Below are positions 57,401-64,000 of a stretch of DNA of 64,000 nt, piece by piece; position 1 is the first letter of the stretch, and the number at the start of each line of letters is the position of its first letter. The notes under the pieces are model-generated. The model saw only the letters and a program-made list of their open reading frames with translations. It made no database searches and was not told where the DNA came from. Origin of the DNA: Desulfobacter hydrogenophilus (GTDB lineage: Bacteria; Desulfobacterota; Desulfobacteria; Desulfobacterales; Desulfobacteraceae); NCBI RefSeq assembly GCF_004319545.1, contig NZ_CP036313.1:1065501-1129500 (forward strand), written 5' to 3'. Both the position numbers and the translations under genes were made by a program.

Positions 57401-57520
57401 ATGTTTTTCCATATGGGTTTCATTTTCATGACAGCCCGCAAGGCCATCATGGAAATCGTTTCCGAGACGGTGAAAAAATCCGCAGCCAAAACAAATGATC
57501 AAAAGGAAATTAAAGAATGA
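57401..57520 (+). CDS. Small ORF of 39 codons before the DUF1003 gene
   Basis: It starts MFFHMGFIFMTARKAIMEIVSETVKKS and overlaps the next ATG by 4 bp (ATGA). I do not recognise it; it may be a coupling peptide or the tail of a lost gene. Confidence 0.3.
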   Translation: MFFHMGFIFMTARKAIMEIVSETVKKSAAKTNDQKEIKE

Positions 57521-58071
57521 CATTACACTCAAAAAATTCTAATTCTATCTCCCCATCACCAGGCAAATCAAATCAGAACTATTTCCGTTTCCATATGCCA
57601 CACCGTCATCTTGCCTCGATTTATGGAGATAATTGGTTCTCACTCAAGGCCGAAGCCTTTGCCCGCTTTTTTGGAACGCCTGTTTTTCTAGTGGCACAGA
57701 CGGTGATCGTTGCAATCTGGATCAGCATGAACGCATTTGGTTTCACCAGGTTCGACGTCTACCCCTTCATTCTACTCAACCTAGCCTTCAGTCTCCAGGC
57801 GGCTTATGCAGCGCCGCTGATTCTGTTGGCACAGACCCGACAGGCGGACAGGGATAAAGCGAACGCCGATGCCGATGCGCAGCATCGGGAAGCCCTTGCC
57901 ATCGCGAGTGATAAGCGCCTGGAAATTGCTCAACAAAACACGGAGCAACTGATGGAACTGATGAAGCAAAACACCCAACTCACCGAACTCACGAAACAGT
58001 TGAGCCAGCGTATTGAAGTGTTGACCCTCGAGATGCACGGCAAGATATTCGGGGATGACACAAAAAAATAA
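57517..58071 (+). CDS. DUF1003 membrane protein
   Basis: A 184-residue protein. Seen: two TM segments (FFGTPVFLVAQTVIVAIWISMNAF and VYPFILLNLAFSLQAAYAAPLILLAQTRQADRDK, the DUF1003 hallmark) followed by a coiled coil (LEIAQQNTEQLMELMKQNTQLTELTKQLSQRIEVL). Function is unknown; some relatives have been linked to cation (Mg/Co) transport. It lies 16 bp upstream of the disrupted transglutaminase gene. Confidence 0.88.
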   Translation: MTLHSKNSNSISPSPGKSNQNYFRFHMPHRHLASIYGDNWFSLKAEAFARFFGTPVFLVAQTVIVAIWISMNAFGFTRFDVYPFILLNLAFSLQAAYAAPLILLAQTRQADRDKANADADAQHREALAIASDKRLEIAQQNTEQLMELMKQNTQLTELTKQLSQRIEVLTLEMHGKIFGDDTKK

Positions 58072-58400
58072 CATCGAAGGGCAATTATGAAACGTTATAA
58101 AATCATTCATCGTACCTATTACAATTATACGGATACTGTAACGCTTGGACCGCATCATTTACTTTTGCGTCCGCGGGAAGATCATGACCTCCGTATCGAG
58201 TCTTTTGTACTTAAAGTTACTCCCGATGCAAAAATATATTGGCATCGGGATGTTGAAGGAAATTCAGTTGCTATTGCTAATTTTACAAGTCCAACGCAAC
58301 ACCTCACAGTTGAAAGTGAAGTCATCATTCGGCAATATAATGAATTTCCATTGGATTTTATAGTGGCCGATTATGCTATTAACTATCCTTTTTCTTATAA

Positions 58401-60371
58401 CTTAAGTTTCGCTTGTTTGAATTTGGGTTTCAGTAGTTTTGGATGCAATTATCCGATTTTTCACTTTGGCCAATTTTGACCAGGTTATGAAGTATCAAAC
58501 AAATACTGGTGAGTGTAGCATTCTTCCGGCACATCCAGAATCGATAAAATATCTTTTTGTGTCTCGGTCAGCTTGGAGACAAAATATTGCCGGCTTCCAT
58601 CATGAAGCAGTATTACGCCACATACGACAAATTCAAACATTGCCAACATGTTTTCTGTTTTAGGGTTACGCACATCCCTTTTATTGGGCATGAAATTATC
58701 CAAACCTTTATCCCGTTCGGCAATTTTTATTCTGGCCGTTCTTTCCATAAGGACCAAAATTTGAAGTGCTATTTTGAAAAGGAAAAGATAAGCTTCTATT
58801 CTATCAGGCGTTTGCAGATAAATCGGTTCGAGATTGTAACCTGACTTTGACCGTTTATAAAGATGCTCCACCTTGTACTGATTTTTATGAGCCAGCATCG
58901 CATCTTCTATTGAAAAATCAGAAGCCGGCTTGTTGGTGACGAGTGGATAATAGCCGATTTGATATTGCGCCTTGGTACAGGCGGACTCATTATAATTGAG
59001 TTCTATAGAGAAGTGATCTTGATAGACCGCAATTTTTTCTGCATTTTTGGCTGGTCGACCGGGCCGTGCATTTTTATACGTGACCACTGGATCGTTGTGG
59101 ACAACAAAATCAAAAAACGCCTGTGTCTTATGTTTTTTTAGTATGGCCTGACAAGCCTGCTCAATGCTGTCCTTCGTCTTTAATTTATATGCATTTATTT
59201 TTTGGGCGAGTTCATCAAATGCGACTTGGGTTTTAGTGATTCGTTCCAGAAGAGATTTTTTACGGCGGTAAAACAAGCCCTGATCGAAAAGGATGATCAT
59301 TCTGAAGGTATAACTTTTGTTCTCGTGCTCAAAAGTCAGAGGCACCTCAAACCCCCGATTCATTTGATCTTTGTAAGGAATCAGGGTCTCGTGATCGTGC
59401 TTATCCAGTGCTTTGAAAAGAGCTTCTTGATAGGAGGCGTACATGGGCAGAGGACTTAAAAAATATCCTCCGTGATCATTTATGTGCGCCATATTCCCGT
59501 GTGTAGCCACCTTGGAATCGCCGGCAAATAAAAAATTTTTCTTTCCCAGCAGGTCAATCAAATGGTGCCACTGTTCCACATAGGTTTCCACATCGGCGGT
59601 GTTGCCACTATATGTTTGTTGGAATAAGGGAAAGCTACTGTCAGAACTGGCTGTCATGGACCATACCAATTGTTTCAGGTCTTTGCGGTATTGTTTGCTG
59701 TATCCGTATGAGATCTTGATGCTCTGTTCGGATCTATTTTTATTATTCTCGCCGTAAACTTGCGCACAGGTCGTATCGTTATGACAGATTTCTGTCTGAA
59801 TCTCAAAGGCTTCAATTATATGTCGGGTAATCAGCAGTTCCAGATTACCAATGCCGAATTTGTGAATAGCGTCTAAGGTATCACCCAGCCTATCGTCAAA
59901 ATATTCATCCGGACTTATGTCAGGGAAAATAACATCCAGGACATTTGATTCCCTGGCAAACTTGCAAACCTTGTAAAGAGACATAACCTGAAAAAGAATG
60001 GCGGTGATCATTGCTATACTTGCCTGCCCATGAGTGAGCATTTTACGTCTTGCATCAAGAGGGACGTTCTGGTCAATAATATCAGCGATGCAACATTTGT
60101 GAAAATAATGCTGCAAAATCGGGGCAAAACCAATCGGCTTTGTCTCGACATTATTATTGACGTTATCCGCCATAATATTGATTCCAATAACTCATTGGAA
60201 TCATATAGTATATTGACAAAGAAAAATCTAGTTTTATTTTGAGCGATTATAGTAATTTATGCCAGATTAGAGGTGATTAATATGCTATTATTCCAATTTT
60301 TTAGATATTTTCATTGATTATCTCTTATTTTCTAATTATTGAAATTTTATTTTGAACAAGCGAAATTAGAG
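58401..60371 (-). mobile_element. IS1634-family insertion sequence, 1971 bp
   Basis: Inverted ends CTTAAGTTTCGCTTGTT (left) and CTCTAATTTCGCTTGTT (right, inverted), with TTATAA duplicated on both sides (58395-58400, 60372-60377). It contains one intact transposase gene on the minus strand. Confidence 0.9.
58485..60173 (-). CDS. IS1634-family transposase
   Basis: A 562-residue intact DDE transposase of the IS4-like IS1634 group (DUF4277-type N-terminus). Seen: GFAPILQHYFHKCCIADIIDQNVPLDARRKMLTHGQA, FGIGNLELL, a catalytic-core start EICHNDTTCAQVYGE with the first Asp, FLFAGDSKVATHGNM with the second Asp, and KHQ-type C-terminal EDAMLAHKNQYKVEHLYKRSKSG with the Glu and YREK-like tail. It fills most of the element and appears able to act. 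Confidence 0.9.
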   Translation of the reverse strand: MADNVNNNVETKPIGFAPILQHYFHKCCIADIIDQNVPLDARRKMLTHGQASIAMITAILFQVMSLYKVCKFARESNVLDVIFPDISPDEYFDDRLGDTLDAIHKFGIGNLELLITRHIIEAFEIQTEICHNDTTCAQVYGENNKNRSEQSIKISYGYSKQYRKDLKQLVWSMTASSDSSFPLFQQTYSGNTADVETYVEQWHHLIDLLGKKNFLFAGDSKVATHGNMAHINDHGGYFLSPLPMYASYQEALFKALDKHDHETLIPYKDQMNRGFEVPLTFEHENKSYTFRMIILFDQGLFYRRKKSLLERITKTQVAFDELAQKINAYKLKTKDSIEQACQAILKKHKTQAFFDFVVHNDPVVTYKNARPGRPAKNAEKIAVYQDHFSIELNYNESACTKAQYQIGYYPLVTNKPASDFSIEDAMLAHKNQYKVEHLYKRSKSGYNLEPIYLQTPDRIEAYLFLFKIALQILVLMERTARIKIAERDKGLDNFMPNKRDVRNPKTENMLAMFEFVVCGVILLHDGSRQYFVSKLTETQKDILSILDVPEECYTHQYLFDTS

Positions 60372-60923
60372 TTATAATGAAGAAGACCAGTTTTTATTAT
60401 CGCCTTACAGGGTATTACCAGATCAAAAGACCAGAGAGATTTTAAATAATTGGATATTTAAAGTATGGAAGTCTGATGAACAGGTTCAAACCTATACGTT
60501 ATTACAACGGCTTACTAAAGCCATATGCAGAACAATGGTTTACAAGGTGAGAGAAGAGCCCGGAGTTCAACCTGCCGCGGAAACACTGTCGCTCGGTTCT
60601 GGGTCTTGTCGTGATTTTGCATTACTCTTTATGGATGCAGTAAAGTGCCTGGGGCTCGCGTCGCGTTTTGTCAGCGGATATTTACATGCACCGCTTATGT
60701 CGAGTCAGGTCGGATCTACCCATGCATGGGCTGAGGTTTATCTCCCCGGCGGAGGCTGGAAAGGATTTGACCCGACAACAGGAGATATTGCCGGAACGGA
60801 TCATATCCCCGTAGCGGTATCGCGATTGGCGGAATCTGTCCCTCCTATATCAGGCTCTTACGCTGGCTCAGCTGCGTCAAAGCTTGATGTAGGGGTTTGG
60901 GTAAGCGAATGCTAAATAAAAAC

Positions 60924-61060
60924 AAGGGAACCTTGAATAACCTTATATTTCGTTCATCTCCAAGGCACAGAAGGAAATTTACCGCAGGTATAACTTTGAT
61001 ATCCCGAAGATAAATTTTTGACTGCAACAAAGGAGATGGGCGATTATTTGATGTTCCCTT
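60924..61060. repeat. MITE-like palindromic element of about 137 bp
   Basis: Ends AAGGGAACCTTGAATAA and inverted AAGGGAACATCAAATAA, with inner TTCATCTCCAAGGC and GCAACAAAGGAGATGG. The inner motifs parallel TTCATCTACAAGGC and GCAACGAAGTAGATGG of the mprF MITEs, suggesting a distant relative. No clear target duplication is seen. Confidence 0.55.
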
Positions 61061-61088
61061 TCATTATACCCTCCTGAATTTTCTCTGA

Positions 61089-61928
61089 TTAAATACGACT
61101 AAGCAGTTCGGTCTTTTTCGTATTGAATTCTTCATCAGTCAATGCACCAGCTTCGTGTAGTTTGGCAATTTTTTCAATTAACGCGATAATACCATCCGTT
61201 GAAGACTGATCTATGAAGGAGTTGTTTACGCTATTAGAAATTGATGCAGGCGTGTCTGTATTCTTTACTGCATTATTCACTGCATTATTGTTTACATTTC
61301 CCGCGCTGTCATTATCAGGTTGATCGAATTGATTCGACACAGGGGCAGGTTGGGCAAAATTTGTTTGCTTTTGCGCAGGAATACCCGGCCCGGATATAAT
61401 CGGCAAAGTATTAACAGCGATAGTCCCGTATTGACTGCTAAAGGTGAGTGAAGTATTACCACCCTGCTGCTGGCTTACACCGCTAATATTGTTATCGAGT
61501 GTGTCATACACAGTAACTTGTCCATTCAGTTGTATCGCAAGCCTGTTAGGGAATACAGCATAACGAATATCGTTTTGAGCGCCACTGCTAAATGGACGTC
61601 CCAATTCGACCGGCCACCACTGGTTGCTGTTTTTTGAGCCTGCGGGCACCACTGGAAACATTTGCGTATTGGCCAGTGCATTTGACAACTCGGTGCAGAG
61701 GTTATTTACGGTATTTTTTAAACCGTAGTTGAACATATCGCCGACCATAGTCATGCCGCCCTGCATCCACTGTCCAGAACCGCCCAGCTCCGGGCAATTA
61801 AATTGAGCCATGCTTCCTCCGCCGTTATTAACGGCAGAAAGCATGCAAATAACCGCTTCCTGACTCAGGTTATAGCGTTGTGATAAATCGTTGACAATAT
61901 TTTGTCCTGCAGGTGTAAGTTGTTGCAT
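61089..61928 (-). CDS. SHOCT-domain protein of unknown function
   Basis: A 279-residue protein. Seen: an N-terminal helical part (MQQLTPAGQNIVNDLSQRYNLSQEAVICML), a Gly-rich stretch, a beta-rich middle (DIRYAVFPNRLAIQLNGQVTVYDTLDNNISGVSQQQ), an Asn-rich low-complexity linker and a C-terminal SHOCT motif (IALIEKIAKLHEAGALTDEEFNTKKTELLSRI). SHOCT is a short C-terminal module often found in multimerising or membrane-linked proteins. No signal peptide or enzyme motif is seen. It is transcribed alone. Confidence 0.75.
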   Translation of the reverse strand: MQQLTPAGQNIVNDLSQRYNLSQEAVICMLSAVNNGGGSMAQFNCPELGGSGQWMQGGMTMVGDMFNYGLKNTVNNLCTELSNALANTQMFPVVPAGSKNSNQWWPVELGRPFSSGAQNDIRYAVFPNRLAIQLNGQVTVYDTLDNNISGVSQQQGGNTSLTFSSQYGTIAVNTLPIISGPGIPAQKQTNFAQPAPVSNQFDQPDNDSAGNVNNNAVNNAVKNTDTPASISNSVNNSFIDQSSTDGIIALIEKIAKLHEAGALTDEEFNTKKTELLSRI

Positions 61929-62167
61929 CTAAAGTCTTCCTTAATTAAGAGAGTAATAGTTACTCACGAGTGGTGCACATTATATCATGGGAACATCGAA
62001 GAAAAAATCATTCCATCATCGTTGGAGCTTATCGGTGAACTAAACAGTTAATATTGGCCAAGTCGGGGGACATAAGGCCCATGATCGGAATAAAACATTC
62101 CAAAAAAGACGGATGAAAAGGCAAACCATATGAAAGGTTTTATTTTGAACTTGGGCCTAGCACACAA

Positions 62168-62836
62168 TCACCGTTGTTTTCTTGGCCCTTTTGGGCCGGT
62201 TTTCTTTTTTGTTAGTACCCGGCCGGTTTTGGCTTCAAGCTGGCTGATCAAAGCATTTTCACCAAGGGGACGTCCGGTTCTCTCATGCTTTTGTAGTGCA
62301 TCCCTTTCATTCGGTTCAACCTTAAGAGTTATAAAATCATCCCACTTATCTACATACGCGAATAAGGGTTTTGTTTTAACAAGAGGGTCCTTAACAAGGT
62401 TTAGATGTGCCCTGCAGGAACTCCACTGATATTCTTCCGCTTTTTTAACCAATCCTGCTCGAACAGGGTTTTGTTCGATATACCTGGCAGCGGCAAGCAG
62501 GTGGCGCTCATCCATAATAAAAGAAGCAAACCGTCCCTGCCAAAAGTACCCCCGCCAGCCTTCCCTGAAATTTACCATCCTTGCATATCTTCTATGGGCT
62601 TCGCCTATGGCGGAGGCAAGTCCGTCCGACGTTGCGGGAACTGCAATCAGGTGGGTATGATTGGGCATCAGGCAGTAACTCCAAATTTCTACATTGAAAT
62701 GTCTGCACCATTCAGCCATTAGATCAATGTAGGATTGATAATCTTCATCTGAAAAGAATGTCTGCTGCCTGCGGTTACCCCTTTGCGTAATATGGTGTGG
62801 ATAACCCGGGACCACGACTCTTGATAATCTTGCCAT
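62168..62836 (-). CDS. REP-associated tyrosine transposase (RAYT, IS200-like HUH)
   Basis: A 222-residue single-strand transposase. Seen: MARLSRVVVPGYPHHITQRGNRRQQTFF, the HUH motif in MPNHTHLIAV, WQGRFASFIMDERHLLAAARYIEQNPVRAGLV with the region of the catalytic Tyr, and a basic C-terminal tail. The length is normal and the frame is open. Short inverted GTCGGGGGACA (about 62055) and GTGTCCCCGAATTA (about 62886) flank it; these could be its REP-like ends, but no array is nearby. Confidence 0.9.
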   Translation of the reverse strand: MARLSRVVVPGYPHHITQRGNRRQQTFFSDEDYQSYIDLMAEWCRHFNVEIWSYCLMPNHTHLIAVPATSDGLASAIGEAHRRYARMVNFREGWRGYFWQGRFASFIMDERHLLAAARYIEQNPVRAGLVKKAEEYQWSSCRAHLNLVKDPLVKTKPLFAYVDKWDDFITLKVEPNERDALQKHERTGRPLGENALISQLEAKTGRVLTKKKTGPKGPRKQR

Positions 62837-62905
62837 ACCGAAACTTATTACAAATTATACTGATACTGTCAATATTTTTATATCGTGTCCCCGAATTACC
62901 CCGAA

Positions 62906-64000
62906 TTACATAGCGAGAAGAACAACCGCCGTCGTCGCCATGACCAAAGACAGACCAACTCCAACCTTGATGAAATCCTTTGTTTTGTATCCTCCGGGCC
63001 CCATGGTCATCAAATTACATTGATGAGCAAACGGGAGAACAAAGGCGCAACTGGCGCCATAGGCAACAGCGAGAAATGTTTTACTGACATCGATACCGCT
63101 AGATTCTGCTGCTGCATAAGCAACCGGTGCAAGGATAACAGCAGCTGCAGCATTGTTAGATGTCGTGCTAAACAGAGCAGAAACGACAAACAGCACCCCC
63201 AAAACATAGAGCGGCCCCAAACTCATCTCCGCCGGGAACAAATTTGCGGCCATTTTACCCGCCACGCCGGTCTGAAATAGTGCGTCACCGAGAGGAATTG
63301 TACCTATAATCAGAAATAGAATCCGAAAATCAATTGCTTTTTGAGCTCCTCGAAGCGAGACACAACCAGTCGCCACCATTAAAAGCGCACTGGCCAGTGC
63401 ACTGACCGCAAGAGGAAACAATCCGAGAATCGGCGGTAAAAGGGCCACGGCCAGAAGCAGAAGCGCGATAGGTGCGTGTCGGACATCCTCTTCAGATTGC
63501 TGCCGATCCAGAAACACCAGATCATCACTTTCCTCAAGCTTTCGGATGTATCGGACGGGGCCGTATACGAGCAGGGCATCGCCAAGTTTCAACGGGGTCG
63601 CACCAACATCTTTTTCGATAATTTTACCGCTTCTTAAAATGGCGAGGACTGATAGTCCGAACACGCTTCGAAAACGAATGTCGATCAGGGTTCTGTCGAG
63701 GAAGGCAGAGTGAGGTGAAATTAAGACCTCGGCCATATTGATCCCCCGCCCTCTCAGACTCTCCAACTCGACCTCAGTTGCAGTCTCAATGGGAATTGAG
63801 TGCACTTTGGCAAGTTTTTGAGCGTCTTTGTTCCTTCCATCGACAAAGAGAACATCGCCGGCATTAATCTTGAGATCTGGCTGGATGTCTATGAATTGTT
63901 TTCTAAAACCCTTTTTGCGGAGGATTTGGACAACCTCGATTTGGAATCGCTTTCCAATGCTCGCCTTTTCAATTGTGGTATCGGCCAACTCAGACCCCGA
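62906..64000 (-). CDS. SLC13-family permease with RCK_C domains, 5' end cut by window
   Basis: The minus-strand frame is open to the window edge, so the start lies beyond 64000. Seen: two TrkA-C/RCK_C-type domains (FRKQFIDIQPDLKINAGDVLFVDGR and LAILRSGKIIEKDVGATPLKLGDALLVYGP), then TM segments with GTIPLGDALFQTGVAGKMAANLF and VSALFSTTSNNAAAAVILAPVA, the anion-binding SNT-type motif, and PFAHQCNLMTMGPGGY near the end. This layout is typical of SLC13/DASS permeases for sulfate or dicarboxylates; the specific substrate is not evident. Confidence 0.88.
   Translation of the reverse strand, partial: SGSELADTTIEKASIGKRFQIEVVQILRKKGFRKQFIDIQPDLKINAGDVLFVDGRNKDAQKLAKVHSIPIETATEVELESLRGRGINMAEVLISPHSAFLDRTLIDIRFRSVFGLSVLAILRSGKIIEKDVGATPLKLGDALLVYGPVRYIRKLEESDDLVFLDRQQSEEDVRHAPIALLLLAVALLPPILGLFPLAVSALASALLMVATGCVSLRGAQKAIDFRILFLIIGTIPLGDALFQTGVAGKMAANLFPAEMSLGPLYVLGVLFVVSALFSTTSNNAAAAVILAPVAYAAAESSGIDVSKTFLAVAYGASCAFVLPFAHQCNLMTMGPGGYKTKDFIKVGVGLSLVMATTAVVLLAM

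Larger units (their letters stand above)
58087..60915 (+). pseudogene. Bacterial transglutaminase-like protease gene split by IS1634
   Basis: The 5' part (58087-58400) encodes the Bact_transglu_N domain: MKRYKIIHRTYYNYTDTVTLGPHHLLLRPREDHDLRIE to INYPFSY. The 3' part (60373-60915) continues exactly in frame after removal of the IS and one TTATAA copy: YNEEDQFLLSPYRVLPDQKT, then the catalytic core with Cys in GSGSCRDFALLFMDAV, His in STHAWAEVYLPG and Asp in GFDPTTG. The rebuilt protein would be about 286 residues, the usual size. No other defects are seen, so the inactivation looks recent. Confidence 0.9.

Overview
The window looks like the chromosome of an anaerobic, sulfate-reducer-type bacterium (Desulfobacterota, Desulfobacterales-like; inferred from gene content, not proven). 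The pointers are an indolepyruvate:ferredoxin oxidoreductase, an ADP-forming acyl-CoA synthetase, a molybdopterin/Fe-S oxidoreductase, many sigma-54 promoters and a heavy load of insertion-sequence debris. GC content varies from gene to gene: pyk and eno look GC-rich, the intergenic regions and the mobile elements AT-rich. I see no rRNA, tRNA or CRISPR array.

Layout. 1-5.7 kb: aromatic 2-oxo-acid metabolism (iorA, a SAM methyltransferase, a 12-TM-type permease, a class I aminotransferase), with two palindromic operators between iorA and the methyltransferase. 6.5-11.6 kb: a lower-glycolysis operon gap-gpmA-(small ORF)-pyk-eno followed by a decayed pgk. 12-14.2 kb: a chemoreceptor. 14.6-18.3 kb (minus strand): grpE-cbpA-cbpM-clcA. 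19.2-21.5 kb: a hybrid histidine kinase. 21.5-23.5 kb: IS5/IS1595 wreckage and a dead pyridoxal-kinase-like gene. 23.5-29.1 kb (minus): plasma-membrane-type H+-ATPase, alpha-glucan phosphorylase and the tail of a phosphoglucomutase gene. 29.6-33.4 kb: a small unknown gene, a sigma-54 response regulator with a GAF partner, YitT and an FmdB-like zinc ribbon. 34-40.5 kb: a truncated cation transporter, then hsp20, an ADP-forming acyl-CoA synthetase fused to an acetyltransferase, and ftsH. 40.5-45 kb: a transposase-like gene with one stop codon, the 3' end of a group II intron, tetR, a frameshifted zinc protein and a methyltransferase. 45-49 kb (minus): molybdopterin oxidoreductase, its ferredoxin subunit and an MFS transporter. 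49-51.2 kb: pseudogenes and IS66/ISAzo13 fragments. 51.2-58 kb: envelope genes (LpxR-like, alpha/beta hydrolase, MprF-like between two MITEs, MtfA, DUF1003). 58-64 kb: a transglutaminase-like gene split by an intact-looking IS1634 element, a SHOCT protein, a RAYT transposase and an SLC13 permease cut by the window end.

The most interesting structure is regulatory. Five intergenic regions (6.1, 18.8, 29.4, 33.7 and 35.1 kb) carry the same tandem pair of dyads, TTCYTG-N5-CARGAA with small variations, always 20 bp centre to centre. These look like enhancer sites of a sigma-54 activator. Around four of them lie GG-N10-GC (-24/-12) promoters, often facing both ways: toward grpE-cbpA-cbpM-clcA and (with an altered -12) the histidine kinase; toward the pgm remnant/glgP and the small gene at 29.6 kb; toward fmdB-yitT; and toward hsp20, with the acyl-CoA synthetase and ftsH downstream. 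The kinase, hsp20 and pgm transcripts also share a related 5' leader of about 110 nt with small hairpins. The only sigma-54 activator in the window lies in the middle of the set, paired with a GAF protein that resembles the GAF domain of the kinase. I infer a self-contained, autoregulated stress regulon controlling chaperones, an AAA protease, glycogen breakdown and energy conservation.
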